From assembly GCF_000518645.1 (NCBI RefSeq), contig NZ_JADZ01000004.1, positions 548,209 through 612,208 of the forward strand: DNA of 64,000 nucleotides. Direction: 5' to 3'. Source of the stretch: Curvibacter gracilis ATCC BAA-807 (GTDB taxonomy: Bacteria > Pseudomonadota > Gammaproteobacteria > Burkholderiales > Burkholderiaceae_C). The translations under genes and the position numbers were made by a program. The notes beneath the pieces are model-generated. The model was not told where the DNA came from. It saw only the letters and a program-made list of their open reading frames with translations, and made no database searches. Shown here piece by piece: positions 25,831 through 34,523 of the stretch (position 1 is its first letter; every line of letters starts with the position of its first letter).

Positions 25831-26238
25831 ATGGCTTACTTTGAATGGGCCGACGATCTGGTGATCGACCACGGCCCCATCGATCAGGACCACCGGCACC
25901 TGGTCGATCTGGTCAACCAACTGCACACCGCCACCAGCCAGGGGCGGGGGCGCGAGGTGGTGAGCCGCGTGCTGGGTGAGTTGCTGGTCTACACCCGCGA
26001 TCACCTGAGCCGCGAAGAGGCGCTGATGCGCGAGGTGGGCTTTCCGCGCCTGGAGCAGCACCAGATCGGCCACGCCCATTTCATCGGCCAACTCGAAGGG
26101 CTCAAGCGCCAGTACGAGGCCGGCAGCATCACGGTGGCCTCGCAGCTGTCCAGCGTGCTGCGCGACTGGCTGTCGCTGCACATCCGTCGCTCCGACAAAG
26201 AGGCGCGGGCGTTTGTGCAGAAGAAGTCAGGGGGCTGA
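25831..26238 (+). CDS. Bacteriohemerythrin
   Basis: 135-residue single-domain hemerythrin. All iron ligands are visible: His21, His58-x3-Glu62, His77-x3-His81, His117 and Asp122 (HIRRSD). It binds O2 reversibly at a di-iron site, for storage, delivery or sensing. It lies 43 bases after the chemoreceptor and is probably co-transcribed, so it may feed oxygen information or supply to the same low-oxygen response. It is the third hemerythrin-type protein in this window. Confidence 0.93.
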   Translation: MAYFEWADDLVIDHGPIDQDHRHLVDLVNQLHTATSQGRGREVVSRVLGELLVYTRDHLSREEALMREVGFPRLEQHQIGHAHFIGQLEGLKRQYEAGSITVASQLSSVLRDWLSLHIRRSDKEARAFVQKKSGG

Positions 26239-26249
26239 GGGCGCGGAAT

Positions 26250-26275
26250 CAGAAAGACAGGGCAGAAAGACAGGG
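26250..26275. repeat. 13-bp perfect tandem duplication
   Basis: CAGAAAGACAGGG occurs twice in direct succession just after the bacteriohemerythrin gene. It is followed by GCTGGCCCTGGCCAGC (26276-26291), a tight hairpin without a T-run. Function unknown; the duplication looks recent because the copies are identical. Confidence 0.8.
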
Positions 26276-26309
26276 GCTGGCCCTGGCCAGCGCTTGCGCC
26301 GTCATCCGC

Positions 26310-26603
26310 TCACGCACTCACGGGATTCGAGGCCAAGAAGCGAGTGATGTGAGGGCGCTTCGTTTTGCTGGCTTGGTGCAGGTCGTACTGCATCTGCATA
26401 CCAGCCCACAGTTCAGGGCTGGTGCCCAATGCGCTGGCCAGGCGATAGGCCATGTCGGGAGAGACCCCGGCACGCCCGCTGATGATGCGTGTCAACGTGA
26501 CGCGATTCACGCCGAGCTGCTGCGCCGCATCAGTCACCGTGATGTCGCCCAGGTAGTCGCGCAGCACTTCGCCGGGGTGGCGAGGGTTGTGCATTTTGCT
26601 CAT
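26310..26603 (-). CDS. higA: HigA-type antitoxin
   Basis: 97-residue Xre/HTH protein of the VapI/HigA family. MHNPRHPGEVLRDYLGD is the family opening and VTDAAQQLGVNRVTLTRIISGRAGVSPDMAYRLASALG is the helix-turn-helix. It binds its own operon promoter and neutralises the HigB toxin. Gene order toxin then antitoxin (minus strand, nine-base gap) is the usual HigBA order. Its partner here seems damaged, so it may be an orphan antitoxin. Confidence 0.9.
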   Translation of the reverse strand: MSKMHNPRHPGEVLRDYLGDITVTDAAQQLGVNRVTLTRIISGRAGVSPDMAYRLASALGTSPELWAGMQMQYDLHQASKTKRPHITRFLASNPVSA

Positions 26604-26612
26604 CTCGATCTC

Positions 26613-26849
26613 TCAGTGGTCATCAAGGTAGTCGACCAAAATCGCATCGGTGCCTTCAAAGGTGAAAACCAAGCGCCAGTTGCCATTCACGGTGATGGAC
26701 CAATGTCCCTTTTTGTCGCCCTTCAAGGGATGGAGGGACCAGGCCGGGGCGGACATGTCCGGAATGCCATTTGATGCCACCGGTACAGAAGGGGTGCGCC
26801 AGATTGCCACGTCACCCTCAGCTCTGGGCTGCCGCCCCGCCCCCCGCAC
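26613..26849 (-). pseudogene. higB: HigB-type toxin, N-terminally eroded
   Basis: The C-terminal half is clearly HigB/RelE-like: WSLHPLKGDKKGHWSITVNGNWRLVFTFEGTDAILVDY. The last residues read LDDH where the family usually has QDYH. The N-terminal part that normally reads like a K/R-rich RelE start and an HAxRLRxxLxxLD helix is absent; in its place stands RQPRAEGDVAIWRTPS, which has no family likeness. The only start in frame is a GTG at 26849 without a clear ribosome site. A full HigB has about 92 residues, this frame 78. Loss of activity is likely but not proven. Confidence 0.65.
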
Positions 26850-26855
26850 ATCCTT

Positions 26856-26906
26856 AGAGCGTGTTCAAAGTCTCCCACGGCCCGTGCGAGACATTGAACA
26901 CGCTCT
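26856..26906. repeat. Long near-perfect hairpin at the end of the nar cluster
   Basis: The arms AGAGCGTGTTCAAAGTCTC (26856-26874) and GAGACATTGAACACGCTCT (26888-26906) pair over 19 bases with one mismatch, and the inner bases (CACGG/CCGTG) extend the stem. It begins at the ppiC stop codon. There is no T-run, so it is either a factor-assisted terminator/RNA-stabilising hairpin or the remnant of a small mobile element with terminal inverted repeats. Confidence 0.75.
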
Positions 26907-27703
26907 TACTGCATCAGCGGCGACTCGGCCTGCTCCAGCGCCACGCCTTGCACGGGCCAGCGGGCGGCCAGCACCAGCAGTTGCTGGCGCAGGGCGGTGA
27001 TCCAGGCGCTTTGGCGCATGGCCTGGGCCACGGCCTCGCGCACCTGTTCGAACTCGAGGTGCTGACCGGGCTCGCGGGCCAGCACCTCCACCACATGCAG
27101 GCCAAAGCGTGAGTGCACCAGGCGCGGCAGCACGCCCACATGGGCGCGGTCTGCGTCCTGGCCCAGCAGTTCGCGGGCCAGTTCGGGGGCGCAGTCGGCC
27201 TCGCCCAGCCAGCCCAGTTCACCGCCTTGGGCGCCGCTGGGGCAGTTGGACAGGGCGGCGGCCTGCTCGGCAAAGCGCTGGGGTTCGGCGCGCAGGCTCA
27301 GCAAGGCTTGTTCGGCGCGGCCGCGCAGTGCCTTCACGTCGGTGCCCGGGGTCACGGCAAACAGGATGTGACGCGCCTGCACGCGCTCGCCCACGGCGTA
27401 GCGGGCGCGGTGCGCCGCGTGGTAGCGGCGGCAGGCGGCCTCATCCGGCTCGGGCACCTGCAGGTGCTGCTCAAGCCACAGGTCGATGGCATCGGCCGCG
27501 GCCTCGCTGAGCACGCCGTCGTGCGGCGCCGGGTCGCTGTCGGGCAGCAGGCCATCCTGGATGGCGGCCAGGCGCAGCAGGGCCAGGCGGGCGCGCTGGT
27601 GGCGCTCGCCCTCGCTGAGGTCGCTGCGGTCTTCGTCCAGGCGCTGGCCGGCCACGCTCAGAGAGGCCGGCGTGGGGGTGGGCAGGATGGGGTTGGGTGT
27701 CAT
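26906..27703 (-). CDS. Parvulin-type peptidyl-prolyl isomerase in the nar operon
   Basis: 265 residues with a NifM-like layout: a helical N-terminal half and a parvulin domain from RVQARHILFAVTPGTDVKAL through CPSGAQGGELGWLGEADCAPELA to LVHSRFGLHVVEVLAREPG. It has no signal peptide, so it acts in the cytoplasm. Genes of this type follow narGHJI in several proteobacteria and are thought to help fold or mature nitrate reductase; the role is inferred. It starts 30 bases after narI and ends the leftward nar cluster. Confidence 0.88.
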   Translation of the reverse strand: MTPNPILPTPTPASLSVAGQRLDEDRSDLSEGERHQRARLALLRLAAIQDGLLPDSDPAPHDGVLSEAAADAIDLWLEQHLQVPEPDEAACRRYHAAHRARYAVGERVQARHILFAVTPGTDVKALRGRAEQALLSLRAEPQRFAEQAAALSNCPSGAQGGELGWLGEADCAPELARELLGQDADRAHVGVLPRLVHSRFGLHVVEVLAREPGQHLEFEQVREAVAQAMRQSAWITALRQQLLVLAARWPVQGVALEQAESPLMQ

Positions 27704-27733
27704 AGGGTGTTTCTCTTTCAGAAGCGGGCTGGC

Positions 27734-28429
27734 TCAGAGGCCGATCTTGCGGCTGCGCACGATCTGCCAGGGTCGGACCACATAGCCCGCTGCGGCAAAG
27801 CCGCTCCACACATGCACCAGGCGGGTGAAGGGGAAGATGGCAAACAGGCTCATGCCCATGAACATGTGCAGCTTGAACACCGGCGACACGCCCGCGATCA
27901 GGCTGGCCGCGTCGCCCTGGAAGGTGACGATGTGGCGCGCCCAGGCCATCAGCAGCAGCATGGTGGTGCCATCGCTGTGCTGCAGCGAAAGCGGCACGGT
28001 GGACAGGCCCAGCAGCAGGGTGGCCAGCAGCCAGAACAGCACCACGAAGTCGCGCTTGTGCGAGGTGGCGCGCACCCGGGCGTTGCCCAGGCGGCGGCGG
28101 ATCAGCAGCAGCAGGCCGATCAGGCCCAGGCCGCCCAGGGTGCCGCCGGCCACCACGGCCAGCAACTGCTTTTGCGCCGGGCTCACGCCCAGGGCGTGCA
28201 CGAGCTCGGGCGGCGTCAGCATGCCGAACAGGTGGCCGAAGAACAGGCCGATCACACCCACATGGAACAGGTTGGAGCCCCAGCGCAGGCTGCCCGAGGC
28301 CAGCATCTGGCTCGATTCGCTGCGCCAGCTGTACTGCTCTCGGTCGAAGCGGATCAGGCTGCCCAGCAGAAAGATCACACCGCAGAGGTAGGGGTAGATG
28401 CCGAAGACGAATTGATGGCTGAGGCTCAT
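27734..28429 (-). CDS. narI: Respiratory nitrate reductase gamma subunit NarI
   Basis: 231-residue inner-membrane b-type cytochrome that takes electrons from quinol and passes them to NarH. Five membrane helices are visible. Heme-ligand His candidates lie in GSNLFHVGVIGLFFGHLFGM and FKLHMFMGMSLFAIFPFTRLVHVWSG, as in the family. The start overlaps the narJ stop by four bases. Confidence 0.95.
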   Translation of the reverse strand: MSLSHQFVFGIYPYLCGVIFLLGSLIRFDREQYSWRSESSQMLASGSLRWGSNLFHVGVIGLFFGHLFGMLTPPELVHALGVSPAQKQLLAVVAGGTLGGLGLIGLLLLIRRRLGNARVRATSHKRDFVVLFWLLATLLLGLSTVPLSLQHSDGTTMLLLMAWARHIVTFQGDAASLIAGVSPVFKLHMFMGMSLFAIFPFTRLVHVWSGFAAAGYVVRPWQIVRSRKIGL

Positions 28430-29139
28430 GACAGGGCTCCTCGTGGCTGGGCTGCCCCGGCGCGGGGCATGAAGTGGATGGGCTGGCTCTGGCCGGGCTT
28501 TTGCTGGCCCGGGCTGCTGCAACCGGCAAAGGCTTCGGGCTCGGCCCAGCTTTCGTCCATGGCGGGCTCGGCCACCGGGGGCCGGGTCACCAGGGCCTGG
28601 CCGCCCAGTTCCAGCACGGCGGCCAGGGCGTCGGCGTAGGCGCTTTGGCGCCCCACCAGGGCGTCGTGCACGCTGTTCAGGATGTGGGCGAACTCGCCGA
28701 TGAAATCGCGGCAGGCCTGGGGCGCCAGCGTGGAGGCGAACTCCAGCACCACCGGCAGGTGGTCGGGCAGTTCGCCATCGGTGCGGGCCGGGTCCAGGTA
28801 GAGGCCGCCTTGCTCGTAGGTCTGCAGCAGGTCGATCATGGCCGGGCCGCGGTCACGCGAATCGCCGTGCACGTGCTCGAACAGGTGCAGCGAGGTGGCC
28901 CGCCCGCGGTCGAACAGGTCGACGTAGTCGCCCTCGACCTCGAGAGGGTCCCTGCTCTGCAGGGCCTGCGTCAGCGCCAGTAAGCCGGCGCGGTGTTCGG
29001 CCGACAGCGCGGCCTCCTGCTGCAGCGCCGCCTCGATCTCGGGCAGCACCTGGCGCAGGGCGGCATCCGGGTAGGTCAGCAGGTGGGCCAGGGCGCGCAG
29101 GCTGCGCGCAGCGGTGTTGTGTGCCGTGCTCATGCTCAT
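28426..29139 (-). CDS. narJ: Nitrate reductase assembly chaperone NarJ
   Basis: 237-residue cytoplasmic chaperone of the TorD/DmsD/NarJ family that holds NarGH until molybdenum cofactor is inserted. Family segments: LAHLLTYPDAALRQVLPEI, YVDLFDRGRATSLHLFEHVHGDSRDRGPAMIDLL and LPDHLPVVLEFAS. The C-terminal ~50 residues are Pro/Gln-rich and longer than usual. Two starts are possible, 29139 (ATGA overlap with narH) and 29133 (better spacing from GGAGG). Confidence 0.94.
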   Translation of the reverse strand: MSMSTAHNTAARSLRALAHLLTYPDAALRQVLPEIEAALQQEAALSAEHRAGLLALTQALQSRDPLEVEGDYVDLFDRGRATSLHLFEHVHGDSRDRGPAMIDLLQTYEQGGLYLDPARTDGELPDHLPVVLEFASTLAPQACRDFIGEFAHILNSVHDALVGRQSAYADALAAVLELGGQALVTRPPVAEPAMDESWAEPEAFAGCSSPGQQKPGQSQPIHFMPRAGAAQPRGALS

Positions 29140-30659
29140 TCCTCCGCCTTGATCGGGATGGTGCGCTTCTTCTTGGCACCGAACAGGCTGGGCTCGCTGG
29201 CGCCGTCCGAGCAGCCGTTGCCGAACGAGAAGCCGCAGCCGCCGCGCACGTCAAAGGTGTTCTCGGCGTACTCGCGGTGGGTGCTGGGGATGACGAAGCG
29301 GTCTTCGTAGTTGGCAATGGCCATGATGTCGTACATGTCCTGCACCGTGGCCGCGTCCAGGCCCACCTGGTTCAGCACCGCGGTGTTCTCGACCTGGTCC
29401 ACATGGCGCGAACGCATGTAGGCGCGCATGGCCAGCATGCGCTCCAGCGCCCGCATCACGGGGCCGGTGTCGCCAGCGGTCAGCAGGTTGGCCAGGTACT
29501 GCACGGGGATGCGCAGCTGGTTCACGTCCGGGATCTCGCCATTCACGCCCAGATCGCCCGAGTTGGCAGCGGCCTGGATGGGCGACAGCGGTGGCACATA
29601 CCAGACCATGGGCAGGGTGCGGTACTCGGGGTGCAGGGGCAGGGCCACCTTCCAGTCCACGGCCATCTTGTACACCGGGCTGTTGCGCGCGGCGGTCAGC
29701 CAGGCTTCGGGCACGCCGTCGCGCCGGGCCTGTTCGATCACGGCTGGGTCGTGCGGGTCCAGGAAGACATCGAGCTGGGCCTGGTACAGGTCGCGGTCGT
29801 GCTCAGTCTGGGCGGCCTGCTCAATGCGGTCGGCGTCATACAGCAGCACGCCCAGGTAGCGGATGCGGCCCACGCAGGTTTCGGAGCACACGGTGGGCTG
29901 TCCGGCCTCGATGCGGGGGTAGCAGAAGATGCACTTCTCGGCCTTGCCGCTTTGCCAGTTGTAGTAGATCTTCTTGTAGGGGCAGCCCGACACGCACATG
30001 CGCCAGCCGCGGCACTTGTCCTGGTCGATCAGCACGATGCCGTCTTCCTCGCGCTTGTAGATCGAGCCCGAGGGGCAGCTGGCCACGCAGGTCGGGTTCA
30101 GGCAGTGCTCGCACAGGCGCGGCAGGTACATCATGAACGTGTTCTCGAACTGGCCGTAGATGTCCTTCTGGATGTCTTCGAAGTTCTTGTCCTTGCTGCG
30201 CTTGCTGAACTCGCCGCCCAGGATCTCCTCCCAGTTCGGGCCCCATTCGATCTTCTCCATGCGCTGGCCGGTGATGAGGCTGCGCGGGCGCGCCGTAGGG
30301 GGGGCCTTCGACTTGGGCGCGCTTTGCAGGTGCTCGTAGTCGAAGGTGAAGGGCTCGTAGTAGTCGTCGATCTCGGGCAGGTTGGGGTTGGCAAACAGGC
30401 GCATCAGCAACTTGAGCTTGCCGCCCTGGCGCGGCTCGATGCGGCCGTCAGGCTTGCGCACCCAGCCACCGTTCCACTTGTCCTGGTTCTCCCATTCCTT
30501 GGGGTAGCCGATGCCGGGCTTGGTCTCGACGTTGTTGAACCAGGCGTATTCCACGCCGGGGCGGTTGGTCCAGACGTTCTTGCAGGTCACCGAACAGGTG
30601 TGGCAACCGATGCATTTGTCCAGATTCAGGACCATGCCGATTTGGGCTCGGATCTTCAT
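29136..30659 (-). CDS. narH: Respiratory nitrate reductase beta subunit NarH
   Basis: 507-residue iron-sulfur subunit wiring NarI to NarG on the cytoplasmic face. Four cysteine clusters are visible: CIGCHTCSVTCKNVW, CEHCLNPTCVASCPSG, CRGWRMCVSGCPYKK (Trp replacing one Cys, the [3Fe-4S] signature) and CIFCYPRIEAGQPTVCSETC. Length matches the family (~510). Start ATG at 30659 overlaps the narG stop by four bases. Confidence 0.97.
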   Translation of the reverse strand: MKIRAQIGMVLNLDKCIGCHTCSVTCKNVWTNRPGVEYAWFNNVETKPGIGYPKEWENQDKWNGGWVRKPDGRIEPRQGGKLKLLMRLFANPNLPEIDDYYEPFTFDYEHLQSAPKSKAPPTARPRSLITGQRMEKIEWGPNWEEILGGEFSKRSKDKNFEDIQKDIYGQFENTFMMYLPRLCEHCLNPTCVASCPSGSIYKREEDGIVLIDQDKCRGWRMCVSGCPYKKIYYNWQSGKAEKCIFCYPRIEAGQPTVCSETCVGRIRYLGVLLYDADRIEQAAQTEHDRDLYQAQLDVFLDPHDPAVIEQARRDGVPEAWLTAARNSPVYKMAVDWKVALPLHPEYRTLPMVWYVPPLSPIQAAANSGDLGVNGEIPDVNQLRIPVQYLANLLTAGDTGPVMRALERMLAMRAYMRSRHVDQVENTAVLNQVGLDAATVQDMYDIMAIANYEDRFVIPSTHREYAENTFDVRGGCGFSFGNGCSDGASEPSLFGAKKKRTIPIKAEE

Positions 30660-33600
30660 GCGTGTGCTCCTTGGGTGTGGGCGCCTGGGGTGGCTTCGCC
30701 GTCGAGCCAGTCGACCCGGGCCATCTTGCGCACCACCACGAACTCGTCGCGGTTGGTGCCTATCGTTCCGTAGTAGTTGAAGCCGTAGCTGAGCTGGGCG
30801 TAGCCACCGATCATGTGGGTGGGCTTGAGCACGATGCGGGTCACCGAGTTGTGGATGCCGCCGCGTGTGCCCGTGATCTCCGAGCCCGGGGTGTTGATGA
30901 TCTTTTCCTGGGCGTGGTACATCATCACCATGCCGTTCTTCACCCGCTGGCTCACCACCGCGCGGGCCGCGATGGCGCCATTGGCGTTGAACAGCTCCAC
31001 CCAGTCGTTGTCCACGATGCCGGCGCTTTGGGCGTCGTCCTCGCTGAGCCAGACCACCGGGCCGCCGCGGTTCAGCGTCAGCATCAGCAGGTTGTCGGTG
31101 TAGGTCGAATGGATGCCCCACTTCTGGTGCGGGGTGATGAAGTTCAGCGCGATCTCGCGGTGCCCGTTGGGCTTCAGGCCCTGCACCTCGGCCAGGGTCT
31201 TCAGGTCCACGGGGGGGCGGTAGCTCACAAAGCCCTCACCAAAGGCGCGCATCCACGGGTGGTCCTGGTAGAACTGCTGGCGCCCGGTCAGGGTGCGCCA
31301 TGGGATCAGCTCATGCACATTGGTGTAGCCCGCGTTGTAGCTGACCTTCTCGCTCTCTAGCCCCGACCAGGTGGGCGAGGAGATGATCTTGCGCGGCTGG
31401 GCCTGGATGTCGCGGAAGCGGATCTTCTCGTCCTCGCGGTGCAGGGCCAGGTGGGCGTGTTCGCGCCCGGTCTGCTTCGACAGCGCCTGCCAGGCCTTCA
31501 CGGCCACCTGGCCATTGGTTTCGGGGGCCAGCATCATCACCACCTCGGCGGCGTCGATGTCGGTGTTGATGCGGGGGCGGCCCTGGCTCACGCCGGTCTC
31601 GCGCACCGTGCCATTGAGCTCACCCAGCTGGCGCACCTCGTCCTGGGTGTTCCAGCCAATGCCCTTGCCGCCATTGCCCAGCTTGTCCATCAGCGGGCCC
31701 AGGGCGGTGAAGCGGCGGTAGGTGTTGGGGTAGTCGCGCTCGACCACCGTGATCTGCGGCGCCGTGCGGCCCGGGATCAGATCCACCTCGCCGCGCTTCC
31801 AGTCCTTCACGTCGAAGGGTTGGGCCATCTCGCCCGGGGTGTCGTGCATGATCGGCGTCAGCACCACTTCTTTCTCGACCCCCAGGTGGCCCACGCACAC
31901 CTCGGAGAACTTCTTGGCGAAGCCTTTGTAGATGTCCCAGTCCGAACGTGCCTCCCAGGCCGGATCCACGGCGGTGGACAGCGGGTGGATGAAGGGGTGC
32001 ATGTCGCTGGTGTTGAGGTCGTTCTTCTCATACCAGGTGGCGGTGGGCAGCACGATGTCCGAGTACAGGCAGGTGGTGCTCATGCGGAAGTCCAGCGTCA
32101 CCAGCAGATCCAGCTTGCCCTGGGGGGCTTCGGCGTGCCAGCGCACCTCTTGTGGTTTGGCATCGTCCGTGCCCAGGGCCTTGCCCTGCACGCCGTGGGT
32201 GGTGCCCAGCAGGTGCTTGAGAAAGTACTCATGCCCCTTGCCGCTGGAGCCCAGGATGTTGGAGCGCCAGACAAACATGTTGCGCGGCCAGTTGGCCGGG
32301 TCGTCCGGGTCTTCACAAGACATCTGCAGCGAGCCGTTCTTCAGCGCATCGACCACATGGTCCTTGGCGTCCAGGCCCTGGGCGCTGGCGTCGCGGCACA
32401 CCTGCAGCGGGTTGGTCTTGAGCTGCGGGGCGCTGGGCAGCCAGCCCATGCGTTCGGCGCGCACGTTGTAGTCGATCATGCTGCCGCCAAACTGGGCCTT
32501 GTCGGCCAGGGGCGAGAGCACCTCTTCCACCCCCAGTTTCTCGTAGCGCCACTGGTCGGTGTGGGCATAGAAGAAGCTGGTCGAGTTCTGCTGGCGCGGC
32601 GGGCGCGACCAGTCCAGGGCAAAGGCCAGGGCGGTCCAGCCGGTCTGCGGGCGCAGTTTTTCCTGCCCCACATAGTGGGCCCAGCCGCCCCCGGATTGGC
32701 CGATGCAGCCGCACATCATCAGCATGTTGATGATGCCGCGGTAGTTCATGTCGCTGTGGTACCAGTGGTTCATGGCCGCGCCGATGATGACCATGGACTT
32801 GCCCCGGGTCTTGTCGGCGTTGTCGGCGAACTGGCGTGCCACCGTCAGCACCTGGCTGCGGGGCACGCCGGTGATCTGCTCCTGCCAGGCCGGGGTGTAG
32901 GGCAGGTTGTCGTCATAGGAGAGCGCGCCGTCGTCCACCAGATCGCCCGCGGCATTGCGCAGGCCGCGGTGCACGCCGTAGCTGGCCACCTGCAGGTCGA
33001 ACACCGTGGCCACCCAGACCTCGCGTGGCACGCCGTCCTGCTGCACCAGCAGGCGCTGCATGGGCACGTTGCGCAGCAGCACATCGCCTTGCTTGTTGGC
33101 GGTGAATTGGGGCGACTCGATGCCGCCGAAGTAGGGGAAGGCCACCTTGTTCACGCTGGTCATGGCCGGGGTGCTGCCACCGGCACCCTCCAGCACCGAT
33201 AGCTTGAGCTGCACCGGGCGGCCGTCCACGGCCTCCTTGCTCTCCAGGTTCCAGCGGCCCTGGTCGGGCCGGCCTTCGGCACCCCAGCGAAAGCCGATCG
33301 AACCCTGGGGCTGCACCACCTGGCCTTGCTCGTCCCAGGCCAGGGTCTTCCAGTCGGCATTGGCGGTGCCGGCCGCCGTGCCCAGGTCGCTGGCGCGCAG
33401 GTAGCGGCCGGGCACCAGGGCGCGGCCGGCCGGGGTGTCCTGCTCCTGCAGCATCACCAGCATGGGCAGGTCGGTGTAGCGGCGCGCATAGTCGTCAAAG
33501 TAGACGCTGCGTTTGTCGAAGTAGAACTCCTTCAGGATCACATGGCCCATGGCCATTGCCACGGCCGCATCGGTGCCCTGCTTGGGGTGCATCCACAGGT

Positions 33601-34477
33601 CGGCCAGCTTGGAGATCTCGGCGTAGTCGGGCGTCACGGCCACCGTCTTGGCGCCCTTGTAGCGCACCTCGGTGAAGAAGTGGGCATCGGGGGTGCGCGT
33701 CTGCGGCACGTTGGAGCCCCAGGCGATGATGAAGGTCGAGTTGTACCAGTCGGCCGACTCGGGTACATCGGTCTGCTCGCCCCAGACCTGGGGGCTGGCG
33801 GGCGGCAGGTCGCAGTACCAGTCGTAGAAGCTCATGCACACGCCCCCGATCAGGCTCAGGTAGCGGCTGCCGGCGGCATACGACACCATCGACATGGCCG
33901 GGATCGGCGAGAAGCCGATGATGCGGTCGGGCCCGTGGGCCTTGATGGTGTGCACATTGGCCGAGGCGATGATCTCGTTGACCTCGTCCCAGCTGCTGCG
34001 CACAAAGCCGCCCAGGCCGCGCTGGGTCTGCCAGCTGCGGCGGATCTCGTCGTTGGCCATCAGGGTGGCCCAGGCATCGACCGGGCTCTTGGCCACGGTG
34101 CGGGCGGCGCGCCAGTGCTTGAGCAACTCGCCGCGCACCATGGGGTGCTTGACGCGGTTGGCGCTGTACAGGTACCACGAGTAGCTGGCGCCGCGGGCGC
34201 AGCCGCGCGGCTCGTGGTTGGGCAGGTCGGGGCGGGTGCGGGGGTAGTCGGTCTGCTGGGTTTCCCAGGTCACGATGCCGCCCTTGACGTAGATCTTCCA
34301 CGAGCATGAGCCCGTGCAGTTCACACCGTGGGTGGAGCGCACGATCTTGTCGTGCTGCCAGCGGTTGCGGTAGGCGTCCTCCCAGGTGCGGTCTTCACCG
34401 GTGGTGACGCCGTGGCCGTTGGCAAAGGGTTCGCGGGCCTGGGCAAAAAAGCTCAGTCGGTCCAGAAAATGACTCAT
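30656..34477 (-). CDS. narG: Respiratory nitrate reductase alpha subunit NarG
   Basis: 1273-residue catalytic subunit that reduces nitrate to nitrite at a molybdenum bis-MGD centre. The N-terminal FS0 cluster motif THGVNCTGSCSWKIYVKGG has the expected His plus Cys ligands, and HEPRGCARGASYSWYL follows. The Mo-ligand Asp lies in DWYCDLPPASPQVWGEQTD. There is no twin-arginine leader, so it is the cytoplasm-facing membrane-bound enzyme, not Nap. It starts 46 bases after narK2 and is the core of the operon. Confidence 0.98.
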   Translation of the reverse strand: MSHFLDRLSFFAQAREPFANGHGVTTGEDRTWEDAYRNRWQHDKIVRSTHGVNCTGSCSWKIYVKGGIVTWETQQTDYPRTRPDLPNHEPRGCARGASYSWYLYSANRVKHPMVRGELLKHWRAARTVAKSPVDAWATLMANDEIRRSWQTQRGLGGFVRSSWDEVNEIIASANVHTIKAHGPDRIIGFSPIPAMSMVSYAAGSRYLSLIGGVCMSFYDWYCDLPPASPQVWGEQTDVPESADWYNSTFIIAWGSNVPQTRTPDAHFFTEVRYKGAKTVAVTPDYAEISKLADLWMHPKQGTDAAVAMAMGHVILKEFYFDKRSVYFDDYARRYTDLPMLVMLQEQDTPAGRALVPGRYLRASDLGTAAGTANADWKTLAWDEQGQVVQPQGSIGFRWGAEGRPDQGRWNLESKEAVDGRPVQLKLSVLEGAGGSTPAMTSVNKVAFPYFGGIESPQFTANKQGDVLLRNVPMQRLLVQQDGVPREVWVATVFDLQVASYGVHRGLRNAAGDLVDDGALSYDDNLPYTPAWQEQITGVPRSQVLTVARQFADNADKTRGKSMVIIGAAMNHWYHSDMNYRGIINMLMMCGCIGQSGGGWAHYVGQEKLRPQTGWTALAFALDWSRPPRQQNSTSFFYAHTDQWRYEKLGVEEVLSPLADKAQFGGSMIDYNVRAERMGWLPSAPQLKTNPLQVCRDASAQGLDAKDHVVDALKNGSLQMSCEDPDDPANWPRNMFVWRSNILGSSGKGHEYFLKHLLGTTHGVQGKALGTDDAKPQEVRWHAEAPQGKLDLLVTLDFRMSTTCLYSDIVLPTATWYEKNDLNTSDMHPFIHPLSTAVDPAWEARSDWDIYKGFAKKFSEVCVGHLGVEKEVVLTPIMHDTPGEMAQPFDVKDWKRGEVDLIPGRTAPQITVVERDYPNTYRRFTALGPLMDKLGNGGKGIGWNTQDEVRQLGELNGTVRETGVSQGRPRINTDIDAAEVVMMLAPETNGQVAVKAWQALSKQTGREHAHLALHREDEKIRFRDIQAQPRKIISSPTWSGLESEKVSYNAGYTNVHELIPWRTLTGRQQFYQDHPWMRAFGEGFVSYRPPVDLKTLAEVQGLKPNGHREIALNFITPHQKWGIHSTYTDNLLMLTLNRGGPVVWLSEDDAQSAGIVDNDWVELFNANGAIAARAVVSQRVKNGMVMMYHAQEKIINTPGSEITGTRGGIHNSVTRIVLKPTHMIGGYAQLSYGFNYYGTIGTNRDEFVVVRKMARVDWLDGEATPGAHTQGAHA

Positions 34478-34523
34478 GGGGTGGCTCCGTTGAATTCGGG
34501 TCGGTAAGGCTGCGCAAAAGGGT

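Noticed and set aside
26250..26291. CRISPR-like or terminator repeat after bacteriohemerythrin
   Set aside because: Only two adjacent 13-bp copies without spacers; the following hairpin has a 2-base loop and no T-run.
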